Source: Cupriavidus sp. U2
GTDB taxonomy: Bacteria; Pseudomonadota; Gammaproteobacteria; Burkholderiales; Burkholderiaceae
DNA length: 64,000 nt
Direction of reading: 5' to 3'
NCBI RefSeq assembly: GCF_009663685.2
Contig: NZ_RCOG02000031.1
Location: 62,001 to 126,000 of the forward strand
Position 1 is the stretch's first letter. Every line of letters starts with the position of its first letter. A model generated the notes under the pieces. That model had not been told where the DNA came from and made no database searches. It saw only the letters and a list, made by a program, of their open reading frames with translations. A program made the position numbers and the translations under genes. Positions 27,845 through 36,283 of this stretch are shown in pieces.

Positions 27845-28650
27845 ACGCTGCCGCGCGCAAGCCGAAGGCCGCTGCCGTGGCGCCCAGGCCCGCCGGCAAG
27901 ACTGCGGCCAGGCAGGCGCCCAAGGTACCGGCGAAGGCACCCGCCGCGGCCAAGGCCGCCGGCAAGTCGCGCAAGCCAGACCTGCCCGAGGCGCAGGCCG
28001 TTCCGCTGCCGGTGGAAACAGTGGTCGACGCCGTGCGGCCGGCCTATTGGGACGAAGCCTGCGCGGACCTGATGAAGCGCGACCGTATCCTGCGCAAGAT
28101 GATTCCCACGTACGGGCCCGCGCACCTGGTGTCGCGCGACGATCCGTTCATTACGCTGGCCCGCTCGATCGTCGGCCAGCAGATTTCGGTCAAGGCTGCC
28201 CAGTCTGTCTGGGAGCGCCTGGTGACGCTGTGCCCGCGCTTGACGCCGGCCCAGTTCCTGAAGGCCGGTACGGAGCAACTGGCCGGCTGTGGCCTGTCGA
28301 AGCGCAAGGCCGAGTACATTACCGACCTGGCCGAGCATTTCAAGGCCGGCACGGTCCATGTCAAGGAATGGGCCGGCATGGACGACGAGGCGGTGATCGC
28401 CGAACTGACCCAGATCCGCGGCATCGGCCGCTGGACGGCCGAGATGTTCCTGATGTTCAATCTGATGCGTCCCAATGTGCTGCCGCTCGATGACGTCGGG
28501 CTGATCAATGCGATCTCGACCAATTACTTCAGTGGCGAACCCGTCACGCGAAGTGAAGCGCGCGAGGTGGCAGCCAACTGGGAGCCGTGGCGCACGGTGG
28601 CCACCTGGTATATGTGGCGCAGTCTGGACCCGCTGCCAGTGACGTATTAG
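27841..28650 (+). CDS. DNA-3-methyladenine glycosylase II (AlkA-like, HhH-GPD)
   Basis: Removes alkylated bases from DNA. The 269-residue protein begins with about 55 residues of Ala/Lys/Pro-rich sequence, then the HhH-GPD fold: FITLARSIVGQQISVKAAQSVW, the helix-hairpin-helix LTQIRGIGRWTAEMFLMF and the catalytic Asp in LPLDDVGL. It starts with TTG at 27841, overlapping the cysS stop as TTGA, with GGAGG 5 bp upstream; conserved sequence and coupling both support this start. Confidence 0.9.
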   Translation: MNAAARKPKAAAVAPRPAGKTAARQAPKVPAKAPAAAKAAGKSRKPDLPEAQAVPLPVETVVDAVRPAYWDEACADLMKRDRILRKMIPTYGPAHLVSRDDPFITLARSIVGQQISVKAAQSVWERLVTLCPRLTPAQFLKAGTEQLAGCGLSKRKAEYITDLAEHFKAGTVHVKEWAGMDDEAVIAELTQIRGIGRWTAEMFLMFNLMRPNVLPLDDVGLINAISTNYFSGEPVTRSEAREVAANWEPWRTVATWYMWRSLDPLPVTY

Positions 28651-28785
28651 TTACTGGATCGGGCAGCTTGCAGTAGTGACGGCGTTGATTCTTGCCAAAA
28701 ATGTATAAGAATCAACATATTGGGCGGCGGATTTCTGGATTTTTTCCGGTAGAATGCGCCCCTTCACAGACAGGTCCGCGTTTTT

Positions 28786-29757
28786 ATGAAAACCACCTTC
28801 CTGGATTTTGAGCAGCCGATTGCCGAGCTCGAGGCAAAGATCGAAGAACTGCGTTTTGTGCAGGACGATTCGGCTGTCGATATTTCCGAAGAGATTTCGC
28901 GGCTGGCCGGCAAGAGCCAGCAGCTGACCAAGGATATCTATGCCAACCTGACCCCGTGGCAGGTTGCGCAGATCGCGCGTCACCCCCAGCGACCGTACAC
29001 GCTGGACTACGTGCGCGAGATCTTCACCGACTTCCATGAACTGCACGGCGACCGGTCTTTTGCCGACGATCTGTCGGTCGTGGGCGGCCTGGCGCGCTTC
29101 AATGGCCAGGCCTGCATGGTCATCGGCCACCAGAAGGGTCGCGACACGAAGGAACGCGCGCTGCGCAACTTCGGCATGTCGAAGCCCGAGGGCTACCGCA
29201 AGGCCAAGCGCCTGATGGAACTGGCCGACAAGTTCGGCCTGCCGATCTTCACGTTTGTCGACACGCCGGGCGCGTTCCCGGGCATCGACGCCGAGGAGCG
29301 CGGCCAGTCGGAAGCCATCGGCCATAACCTCTATGTGATGGCCGGCCTCAAGGTGCCGCTGATCGCCACGATCATCGGCGAAGGCGGTTCGGGCGGTGCG
29401 CTGGCGATTGCCGTGGGCGACGTCGTGCAGATGCTGCAGTTCGCCACGTACGCCGTGATCTCGCCGGAAGGCTGCGCGTCGATCCTGTGGAAGACCGCCG
29501 AGAAGGCGCCTGAAGCCGCCGAGGCGCTGGGCCTGACCGCGCATCGCCTGAAGGCGCTGGGCCTGATCGACAAGATCATCAACGAGCCGCTGGGCGGTGC
29601 GCATCGCGATCCGAAGGGCATGGCGACGATGCTCAAGCGCACGCTGGCCGAATCGCTGCGCCAGTTCCAGGGCATGAGCGTCAAGGAACTGCAGGCTCGC
29701 CGCCACGAGCGCCTGATGGCCTATGGCAAATTCAAGGAAACCGGCGCCCAGGAGTGA
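28786..29757 (+). CDS. accA: Acetyl-CoA carboxylase carboxyltransferase subunit alpha
   Basis: Part of the carboxyltransferase that makes malonyl-CoA. The 323-residue sequence follows the family from MKTTFLDFEQPIAELEAKI through FTFVDTPGAFPG, EGGSGGALAI and the oxyanion region AVISPEGCASILWK. Length is normal. The tilS gene follows at once, and the AccD partner is not in the window. Confidence 0.97.
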   Translation: MKTTFLDFEQPIAELEAKIEELRFVQDDSAVDISEEISRLAGKSQQLTKDIYANLTPWQVAQIARHPQRPYTLDYVREIFTDFHELHGDRSFADDLSVVGGLARFNGQACMVIGHQKGRDTKERALRNFGMSKPEGYRKAKRLMELADKFGLPIFTFVDTPGAFPGIDAEERGQSEAIGHNLYVMAGLKVPLIATIIGEGGSGGALAIAVGDVVQMLQFATYAVISPEGCASILWKTAEKAPEAAEALGLTAHRLKALGLIDKIINEPLGGAHRDPKGMATMLKRTLAESLRQFQGMSVKELQARRHERLMAYGKFKETGAQE

Positions 29758-29758
29758 T

Positions 29759-31207
29759 GTGAGCGCCGAAGACGCGACGCGCCTCGTCGCGCGTCTGACC
29801 GACAAGGTCGCACAGGCTGTCCAGGCCAGTGCGGCCTTTGTTGTTTCTGAGGCCGAGTGGCCCTTCACCGTTGCCGTGGCGTTGTCCGGTGGCCGCGATT
29901 CGGTGGCGCTGCTGCACGCGGCACGCGCTGCGCTGGCTGAGGCATGGCCGCTGGCGCGCGTGGTGGCGCTGCACGTGCATCACGGCCTGCAGGCCCAGGC
30001 CGACGACTGGGACCGTTTCTGTGCCGCGCTTTGCACCGACCTGCGGGTGACGCTGGCCAGTACGCGCGTGACCGTTCAGCCTGCGGCCGGCGAGGGCATC
30101 GAGGCTGCCGCACGGCGTGCGCGGCACGCGGCACTGGGCCGGATGTGTCGCGAGCAGGGCGCCCGGCTGCTGCTGTTCGCCCATCATCGCGACGACCAGG
30201 TGGAAACGGTGCTGCTGCGGCTGTTTCGGGGCGCCGGCGTCGCCGGCATGGCTGGCATGCCCGCCAGCCGGCCGCTCGACGCGCTAGGTGAATCCGATGG
30301 CGAGGTCTGGCTGCTGCGGCCCTGGCTGGATGTGCCCCGCGCCGACATCGATGCCTACTGCGCGGCGCACGGCCTGCGCTGGATCGATGATCCGTCGAAC
30401 ACCGACACGCGCTTTGCGCGCAATGCCCTGCGCGCCCAGTTGCCGGCGCTGCTGCAGGCGTTTCCTGGCCTGTACGACAACGTCACCCAGGCGGCTGCGC
30501 ATTTTGCGCAGGCGGCCGGCATGCTCGACGCTCTGGCCGCACAGTCCCTGGCCAGGCTCGTCTGCAGCGGCCGTGACGCCGATACCCTTTCCGAACTGGA
30601 CCTCGCGGGCCTGCGGGCCTTGCCGCCCGAGCATGCCGATGCGGTGCTGCGGCTCTGGCTGCGCGACCTCGGCGCCCAGCCGCCATCGACGGCGCGCCTG
30701 GCCGCCATGCGCACCCAGCTGATCGAACATGAAGGCGGCGAGCCGGCTATCGCGCACGATGGCCTGGTGCTGCGCCGTTTTCGAAGCCGCGTACTGGCCT
30801 GCCATGCCGTGCCGGCCGGCGTGCCGGCGCCGTTCGCGTTCGAATGGCGCGGCGAGGCACGGATCGTGGTGCCGGCCTGGCGCGGCGAACTGCGCTTTGA
30901 CCGGGATGACACCTTCGGCGTGCCGGAGGCCGTGCTGCGGGCGCCGCTGCGGCTGGCGGCCAGGGCAGGGGGCGAACGCATCGTGTTGCGCCCGGGCGGA
31001 CCGGCACGGGCGCTGAAGCAGGCGTATCAGGAGGCAGATGTCCCCGCCTGGCGACGCGCCCATCTGCCGCTGCTTTGGAGCCGCGACACGCTGGTGCTGG
31101 CGGCAGGGCTGGGCATGCATCGCCGCTGGCCAGCGGATGCACCCCACGCGCCGCGCTGGCGTGTCGCGTGGATATCCCTGCCGGATCTGGCGGATCTGGC
31201 TGATTAG
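29759..31207 (+). CDS. tilS: tRNA(Ile)-lysidine synthase
   Basis: Adds lysine to cytidine 34 of tRNA-Ile(CAU). The 482-residue protein has the PP-loop ATP motif SGGRDS, HVHHGLQAQADDW, the HHRDDQVETVLLRLFRG catalytic loop, and TilS substrate-binding and C-terminal domains. The start is GTG 29759, directly after the accA stop, with GGAG four bases before it; an in-frame ATG at 29723 lies inside accA and is less likely. Confidence 0.92.
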   Translation: MSAEDATRLVARLTDKVAQAVQASAAFVVSEAEWPFTVAVALSGGRDSVALLHAARAALAEAWPLARVVALHVHHGLQAQADDWDRFCAALCTDLRVTLASTRVTVQPAAGEGIEAAARRARHAALGRMCREQGARLLLFAHHRDDQVETVLLRLFRGAGVAGMAGMPASRPLDALGESDGEVWLLRPWLDVPRADIDAYCAAHGLRWIDDPSNTDTRFARNALRAQLPALLQAFPGLYDNVTQAAAHFAQAAGMLDALAAQSLARLVCSGRDADTLSELDLAGLRALPPEHADAVLRLWLRDLGAQPPSTARLAAMRTQLIEHEGGEPAIAHDGLVLRRFRSRVLACHAVPAGVPAPFAFEWRGEARIVVPAWRGELRFDRDDTFGVPEAVLRAPLRLAARAGGERIVLRPGGPARALKQAYQEADVPAWRRAHLPLLWSRDTLVLAAGLGMHRRWPADAPHAPRWRVAWISLPDLADLAD

Positions 31208-31384
31208 ACGGGCGCCTGGCCGATAAATGGGGACAGATATAATTCCGCATGTGAATTTTCCTCACATAAAAATCACGTCAAATGAATGACGTTTTTGCGG
31301 GATTTTCGCCCGTTCGGCCTTTACGCTTAGCCACTCTTCGTGTAATTTCATCGGCTTTGCACAATCGCTGGCGTCGACAAGAAG

Positions 31385-32635
31385 ATGGCTCTCATCGTTC
31401 ACAAATACGGCGGCACTTCTATGGGTTCCACGGAACGCATCAAGAATGTCGCCAAGCGCGTGGCCAAGTGGCACCGCGCAGGTCACCGCGTTGTCGTGGT
31501 GCCTTCGGCCATGTCGGGCGAGACCAATCGCCTGCTTGGCCTTGCCAAGGAAATCTCCGCGCAGCCGGACCCGCGTGAACTGGACATGCTGGCCTCCACG
31601 GGCGAGCAGGCCAGCGTGGCGCTGCTGGCCATCGCGCTGCACGGCGAAGGCATCGACGCGGTCAGCTATACCGGCTGGCAAGTGCCGGTGAAGACCGATT
31701 CGGCCTTCACCAAGGCACGTATCGAGTCGATCGATGACGAGCGCATCCTCGGCGACCTGGATTCCGGCAAGGTGGTGGTCGTTACCGGCTTCCAGGGCAT
31801 CGATACCGAAGGCAACATCACGACGCTGGGTCGCGGTGGCTCGGATACCTCGGCCGTGGCCATCGCCGCCGCCATCGAGGCGGACGAGTGCCTGATCTAT
31901 ACCGACGTGGACGGCGTGTACACGACCGATCCGCGCGTGGTCGAGGACGCCCGCCGGCTGGATCAGATCACGTTCGAGGAAATGCTGGAAATGGCCAGCC
32001 TGGGCTCGAAGGTGCTGCAGATCCGCTCGGTGGAATTCGCCGGCAAATACCGCGTGAAGACCCGCGTGCTGTCGTCGCTGACCGACCCCCTGATGCCGCT
32101 CGAACAGGAAATGCATTCGGGCACGCTGATTACTTTTGAGGAAGAGTCTGAAATGGAAGCAGCCGTCATCTCCGGCATTGCCTTTGCCCGTGACGAGGCC
32201 AAGATCACCGTGCTGGGCGTGCCGGACAAGCCGGGCATCGCCTACCAGATCCTGGGCCCGATCGCCGACGCCAACATCGACGTCGACATGATCATCCAGA
32301 ACCAGTCCGTGGACGGCAAGACCGACTTCACGTTCACCGTGCCGCGCGGCGACTACCAGCGCGCGCTGACCATCCTGAACGACAGCGTGAAGGCCCATAT
32401 CGGCGCCGCCAGCGTGTCGGGCGACCCGAAGGTGTCGAAGGTGTCGGTGGTGGGCGTGGGCATGCGCTCGCACGTGGGCATCGCCAGCAAGATGTTCCGC
32501 ACGCTGTCCGAAGAGGGCATCAACATCCAGATGATCTCCACGTCGGAAATCAAGATCTCGGTGCTGATCGACGAGAAGTACATGGAGCTCGCCGTGCGCG
32601 CGCTGCACAAGGTGTTCGAGCTGGATCAGGCGTGA
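31385..32635 (+). CDS. lysC: Aspartate kinase
   Basis: Phosphorylates aspartate, the entry to lysine, threonine and methionine synthesis. The 416-residue monofunctional kinase has KYGGTSMGS at the N-terminus, LGRGGSDTSAVAIA, the YTDVDGVYTTDPR substrate site, and two C-terminal ACT domains (from about 265 and 345) for feedback control by amino acids. The 177-bp leader shows no known riboswitch; lysine riboswitches are not expected in this group. Confidence 0.96.
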   Translation: MALIVHKYGGTSMGSTERIKNVAKRVAKWHRAGHRVVVVPSAMSGETNRLLGLAKEISAQPDPRELDMLASTGEQASVALLAIALHGEGIDAVSYTGWQVPVKTDSAFTKARIESIDDERILGDLDSGKVVVVTGFQGIDTEGNITTLGRGGSDTSAVAIAAAIEADECLIYTDVDGVYTTDPRVVEDARRLDQITFEEMLEMASLGSKVLQIRSVEFAGKYRVKTRVLSSLTDPLMPLEQEMHSGTLITFEEESEMEAAVISGIAFARDEAKITVLGVPDKPGIAYQILGPIADANIDVDMIIQNQSVDGKTDFTFTVPRGDYQRALTILNDSVKAHIGAASVSGDPKVSKVSVVGVGMRSHVGIASKMFRTLSEEGINIQMISTSEIKISVLIDEKYMELAVRALHKVFELDQA

Positions 32636-32701
32636 TCCGCTTGTGAATATTCTGGCGCGGCAGGATTGCTGCGATATTTGTCACGGGTCGCGAGAAATTC
32701 G

Positions 32702-32730
32702 TTGACCAGTTGAGACTGCCTAGCTAGAAT
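32702..32730 (+). promoter_or_regulatory. Sigma-70 promoter of tRNA-Ser
   Basis: TTGACC (32702-32707), a 17-bp spacer and TAGAAT (32725-32730) form a near-consensus promoter 42 bp upstream of the mature tRNA. Confidence 0.82.
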
Positions 32731-32772
32731 ACGCGCTCTGTTGTGCAGCCTCCCTTGCACAACAAAAGTTTG

Positions 32773-32866
32773 GGAGACGTGGCCGAGAGGTCGAAGGCAC
32801 TCCCCTGCTAAGGGAGCATCCGGGCCAAAACCTGGATCGAGGGTTCGAATCCCTCCGTCTCCGCCA
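32773..32866 (+). tRNA. tRNA-Ser (anticodon GCU)
   Basis: A 94-nt class II tRNA with CCA encoded. The acceptor stem GGAGACG pairs with CGTCTCC; the anticodon stem CTCCC/GGGAG encloses CTGCTAA with anticodon GCT at 32807-32809, reading AGC/AGU serine codons. A long variable arm follows and the T arm is GAGGG-TTCGAAT-CCCTC. Its 3' end is the integration site of the element to its right. Confidence 0.96.
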
Positions 32867-32968
32867 CTACATCTGTATTGGCGGCGAACCCCGGAAGATC
32901 GCGGTCTTCCGGGGTTTTGTTTTTTGGAGCGGGGTTCAGGCGGTACACTATGCCGCGCAGGTGTTACA
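32846..32968. repeat. Left attachment-site repeat (123 bp)
   Basis: Begins in the tRNA T-loop (CGAATCCC) and continues through the CCA end, the terminator hairpin and 43 bp beyond it. The copy at 39856-39978 is identical base for base. The integrase start codon is 21 bp past its end. Confidence 0.95.
32887..32925 (+). terminator. Rho-independent terminator after tRNA-Ser
   Basis: AACCCCGGAAGA / TCTTCCGGGGTT (12-bp stem) followed by TTGTTTTTT. It is part of the 123-bp repeat and so occurs again at 39897-39935. Confidence 0.92.
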
Positions 32969-32989
32969 CCGGTACCTGTGAGAACCCGA

Positions 32990-34444
32990 ATGGCGACCAA
33001 CATCCAGCGACGCGGCACTGTCTTCTACTTCCGCCGCAAAATCCCCCTAGACCTTATCGAGCAGCACTCCGGCAAGCGCGAGATTATCCGCAGCTTGGGC
33101 ACCCGCGACCGGGCCGAAGCCGAGCGCCTAGCGCGCAAGGTGTCTGTTGAGCTTGATGACGCATGGCAAGTCATGAGGGCAGAGTCCGGTCCGGCCCCGT
33201 GGCCCGACGATACCGACTTCCTTGAAGTGGGAGGGAAGTTGATCCCGTTCCGTACAGGCCCGGCTCCTGCACCCCGGCGAGCCACGCGAGCAGAGATTGA
33301 GGCGGCTGAACTGGCTGATCAAGAAGCCTCCGGGCTGCACATCGCGGACGAGTACGCTGAGGAAGCTGCCGAGGAAGAAGCGGACAAGCTGATGCGCGTT
33401 ATCGGCATCGTGGAGCGTCGCAGGGCACAGGCAGGGCAAGGCCCCATCCCTCCCGCCGTGAAGGCCGCCATAGCCCCGCAGAGAGCGTCTACAGGCCAGC
33501 CGGCCAAGCCCAAGCCCGCCGCCTCCGAACAGACACTCGAATCCATCATCCCACTGTGGCAGCGCGACAGGCAACCCACGGCCAAGACGGTCGATGCAGT
33601 AACCCGCGCAGTACGCGAAGCCAAAGACCCGGACATCCACACCATTACGCGGCAGGCCATCATCGCCATGCGTGACCGCTGGATTGCGGCGGGAAACAGT
33701 GTCGCCACCACGAACAAGAAGATCGGCTTCGTCCGTCTGCTGTTGGGCATCGCCAAGAGCCGGGGCCTGATCGAGAACAACTACGCCGAGGGCGCAGAGC
33801 TACCGCCGCCGAAGCGGGCTGTCGAACTGCGGAAGCCCTACAGTCCTGAGCAGGCCGAGGCCGTCATGGCTGCCACTGAGGGCGCGAGAGAATCCGACCC
33901 CGCAATGTACTGGCTGCCCCGGCTGGCCCGCTGGACGGGTGCCCGGCTCAATGAACTCCACCAGCTACGCAAGGACGACGTACAGGCCCGCGAGGGTGTG
34001 CCCGGCCTGATGATTACCGACGACGGTGAGCATGACGAGGGCGTGGCCCTTCGCCTCAAGAACGAGGGCAGCCGTCGATGGGTACCGTTGGCTGAGCCGG
34101 TACGCGACTTCGCGGAGTGGGTTGGCACCCGCTCGGACGGACCTCTGTTCCCATCGAAGGCCGACAAGCATGGCATCGTGTCCGCTGCCTTCTCGAAGCG
34201 ATACGGGCGACTGCTGCGCAAAACCCTGAAGATCGAAGACAAGCGCATCACCTTCCATTCGTGGCGGCATGGGTTTGCCGACATGTGCCGGGCTGCTGGT
34301 ATAGCCCCGGACGTGCGCATGGCCCTCATGGGGCATACAGAGGGCGGGGTGTCGGGGACGTATGGAGCGGGCGATGGGCTGCCTGCGCGCAGGCTCATCG
34401 AAGCCGTCGAGTTGCTATCACTTGCTAATACTCTTTCTCCCTAA
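32990..34444 (+). CDS. int: Tyrosine recombinase / integrase (DUF6538 N-terminus)
   Basis: Catalyses integration and excision at tRNA-Ser. The 484-residue protein opens with MATNIQRRGTVFYFRRKIP, the DUF6538-type arm-binding region of tRNA-targeting integrases, followed by an acidic linker, a core-binding domain from about 180, and the catalytic domain with Arg319 (WTGARLNE), Lys357, His423 and Arg426 (HSWRHGF), His449 (MGHTEG) and Tyr458. All catalytic residues are intact. ATG 32990 is preferred; GTG 32978 is also in frame. Confidence 0.93.
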   Translation: MATNIQRRGTVFYFRRKIPLDLIEQHSGKREIIRSLGTRDRAEAERLARKVSVELDDAWQVMRAESGPAPWPDDTDFLEVGGKLIPFRTGPAPAPRRATRAEIEAAELADQEASGLHIADEYAEEAAEEEADKLMRVIGIVERRRAQAGQGPIPPAVKAAIAPQRASTGQPAKPKPAASEQTLESIIPLWQRDRQPTAKTVDAVTRAVREAKDPDIHTITRQAIIAMRDRWIAAGNSVATTNKKIGFVRLLLGIAKSRGLIENNYAEGAELPPPKRAVELRKPYSPEQAEAVMAATEGARESDPAMYWLPRLARWTGARLNELHQLRKDDVQAREGVPGLMITDDGEHDEGVALRLKNEGSRRWVPLAEPVRDFAEWVGTRSDGPLFPSKADKHGIVSAAFSKRYGRLLRKTLKIEDKRITFHSWRHGFADMCRAAGIAPDVRMALMGHTEGGVSGTYGAGDGLPARRLIEAVELLSLANTLSP

Positions 34445-34678
34445 AATCTCGTAGGTTTCGCGCTTGAGCCAAACGAGGTCAGAGTACCTTTTGCGCAAAT
34501 GCGTAAGTACACATAGGGACAGCACCACGTCGCCACCCTCAAGCTGCGCCGCCCGAATGCGGCGTATCTGAGCACGAATGCGAACGCGTGCAGCGATGAT
34601 TTCATCGTTGAGTCGAGCCACGCGCTCCGAAACTCGTGCCTGCATTTCGCCCACCCGCCACCAATCTGGTAGCTCCAA
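34418..34678 (-). CDS. Hypothetical protein, helical
   Basis: An 86-residue protein starting at TTG 34678 with AAGGAG 5 bp upstream, an excellent ribosome site. The middle (about residues 12-45) is a charged, amphipathic helix rich in Arg and Ala that could form a coiled coil. It overlaps the integrase end by 27 bp on the opposite strand, so their transcripts are antisense there. A regulator of integrase (excisionase-like) is conceivable but there is no HTH signature; function unknown. Confidence 0.5.
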   Translation of the reverse strand: MELPDWWRVGEMQARVSERVARLNDEIIAARVRIRAQIRRIRAAQLEGGDVVLSLCVLTHLRKRYSDLVWLKRETYEILGRKSISK

Positions 34679-34778
34679 TGTCGCTCCTTCTGAACCCGGT
34701 GCGTCTGTTCAGAATAGGCGCATTTCGGTCAGCATGGGCCACATCTACTCCGGCGATGTTTGAGCCAAAACAGTTCAG

Positions 34779-34816
34779 CAAAAAAATGCCCGCGTTGCCG
34801 GGGTGGAAACGCGGGC
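34779..34816 (-). terminator. Minus-strand Rho-independent terminator 1
   Basis: Read on the minus strand, GCCCGCG ... CGCGGGC is followed by ATTTTTTT. The loop contains CCACCCCGG, nearly the same as the loop of the terminator at 35038-35076. Confidence 0.7.
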
Positions 34817-35037
34817 GGTAGCGGGCTAGCGTCTAGATCACCAGCCTTGAGCTACATCATTACCCATCCCGTTGGTAGGGTCAATCAGGTTATGCCGTCT
34901 GTTGGGTGGCTACAAAACTCGACATTGTGTCATCACGGGGTAATTGGAGTGCCGGCCCAATTTTGATTCGCATTTCTGCGGGGCTGCGCACGCCCTCGCC
35001 GCCGCTTTTTCCCCCTGCGGCCCGTCCCGCCGAGCAG

Positions 35038-35076
35038 GCAAAAAAATACCCGCTTGGGCCGGGTGGCACTGCGGGT
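35038..35076 (-). terminator. Minus-strand Rho-independent terminator 2
   Basis: Read on the minus strand, ACCCGC ... GCGGGT is followed by ATTTTTTT, with loop sequence CCACCCGG. Same design as the terminator 260 bp to its left, suggesting a duplicated unit. Confidence 0.68.
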
Positions 35077-35170
35077 TCAAGTCGGATCGGGAATGATGCC
35101 GACTTGCAAGTATCAGTGATAAGCCCGGCACCTGACATAGAGGATTGTATGTAGGCAAGGCCCGGCAGTG

Positions 35171-35283
35171 GCGGTAATCAATCGTCCGTTTCCCTTCCAC
35201 GCAACAGCCGGCCCGGAAGCTGGTAAGAAAGTCCTTGTAAACGAATTGATTACCGCCTAAGATTGTTTCCACGTTTGATTACC
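35171..35283. repeat. Inverted repeats upstream of resolvase, possible res site
   Basis: GCGGTAATCAAT (35171-35182) and its exact inverse ATTGATTACCGC (35245-35256) are 62 bp apart, and the core TGATTACC occurs again at 35276-35283, 15 bp before the resolvase ATG. Small serine resolvases bind such clustered inverted 12-mers at their own promoter (res site). Confidence 0.55.
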
Positions 35284-35297
35284 AATCGGGAGCAGTC

Positions 35298-35876
35298 ATG
35301 GGTCGCACCTTCCTCTATGCCCGCGTATCCACCGCAGAGCAGACCACGGACAACCAGCTACTTGAAGCCAAGCAGGCCGGGTTCACCATCCAGCCCCGGC
35401 ACATCATTACCGAGACGGTATCGGGCAGCGTGCCCGCCGCAGAGCGTCCCGGCTTTGGCAAGCTGCTGGACAAGCTGGACGAAGGGGACACGCTGGTAGT
35501 GACGAAGCTAGACCGTCTCGGGCGCAATACTGGAGACGTGCTGGCTACCGTCGATAGACTGGCTTCCATTGGCGTGCATGTGCATTGCTTGGCCCTCAAG
35601 GGCGTAGACCTGACCAGCGCATCCGGCAAGCTGCACATGACGGTGCTGGCTGCCGTGGCGCAGTTCGAGCGGGACTTGCTGATAGAGCGGACACATGCCG
35701 GGCTGGCCCGTGCAAAGGCCGAGGGCAAGAAGCTAGGCCGGCGCGATTCCCTGACCGATGAGCAGAAGGCCGAGATACGCGCCAAGCTGGCGGAGGGCGC
35801 GACTGCGCGGGGGCTGGCGAAGGACTACGGAGTGTCGCACCCGACCATTCTCAAGCTGGCACAGGTCACGGCCTAG
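35298..35876 (+). CDS. Small serine recombinase (resolvase/invertase family)
   Basis: A 192-residue serine recombinase. The N-terminal catalytic domain has the nucleophile Ser11 in YARVSTAEQ and the arginine motif TKLDRLGRNTGD near 70-80; FERDLLIERTHAGLARAKAEGKKLGR is the long E helix; the C-terminal helix-turn-helix is GATARGLAKDYGVSHPTILKL. It could resolve multimers of the excised circle or invert DNA; clustered upstream repeats favour resolution. The presence of a second recombinase besides the integrase is unusual for an element this small. Confidence 0.92.
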   Translation: MGRTFLYARVSTAEQTTDNQLLEAKQAGFTIQPRHIITETVSGSVPAAERPGFGKLLDKLDEGDTLVVTKLDRLGRNTGDVLATVDRLASIGVHVHCLALKGVDLTSASGKLHMTVLAAVAQFERDLLIERTHAGLARAKAEGKKLGRRDSLTDEQKAEIRAKLAEGATARGLAKDYGVSHPTILKLAQVTA

Positions 35877-35900
35877 CCCGTCCTTGTCGCAATCGCACAG

Positions 35901-35922
35901 GCCGCCTCCGGGCGGTCTTTTC
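35901..35922 (+). terminator. Terminator after resolvase
   Basis: CCGCC-TCCG-GGCGG followed by TCTTTTC, 25 bp after the resolvase stop. Confidence 0.68.
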
Positions 35923-36043
35923 ATTTCGTCCTCCTAGCTGGACAAACAAGCGACGTTTCATTTCGGTCTACTAGTCGAGCAAACAACGCCCGGCTGGCGA
36001 ACGGCACATCGCCAATTTCGGTTGCCTAACCGGACGAACACAG
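35923..36043. repeat. Three imperfect ~30-bp repeats (iteron-like)
   Basis: Three units start with ATTTCG at 35923, 35960 and 36015 and share a pattern ATTTCG-N(2-3)-CCTA or ACTA-N-GGAC-AACA. Each contains a short inverted repeat (GTCC/GGAC; CGGTT/AACCG in the third). They lie in a 407-bp gene-free stretch before the small-gene operon and could bind an initiator or repressor encoded by it. Confidence 0.5.
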
Positions 36044-36283
36044 CCCTGCTACTTGCTCGCCCCTGAGCCGGACGGGTACCCATGCCCGTAAAGCAGTGCG
36101 TCCAGGCGCGCTGTACCCGTAGGGCGCAGTCCGTCGAGGCTGCATAAGCCCATCCCGGCGAAAGTTGAGATCGCCCCTCACTTCGCCTCCCCGCAAACCC
36201 GCATGGTTGAGCCATTTCCATCGTTTTCCCCGAATACATACAAGGGGAGGACGGCGCTTGCCCATGCTCTGAAGGAGAACCAC

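Larger units (their letters stand above)
34679..35170. other. Non-coding stretch inside the element
   Basis: No frame in this stretch has a convincing ribosome site or similarity. It holds two related minus-strand terminators (34779-34816 and 35038-35076), which implies one or two short leftward transcripts with no obvious protein product. Confidence 0.5.

Noticed and set aside
31208..31384. Possible lysine riboswitch in the lysC leader
   Set aside because: The 177-bp leader lacks the long conserved helices of that riboswitch, and it is not expected in this bacterial group.
34890..35272. Open frames of 80-120 codons on both strands in the island
   Set aside because: No ribosome site or similarity, and they cross the twin terminators.
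35923..36043. CRISPR-like array
   Set aside because: Only three imperfect units with unequal spacing, no unique spacers of constant size, and no cas genes in the window.
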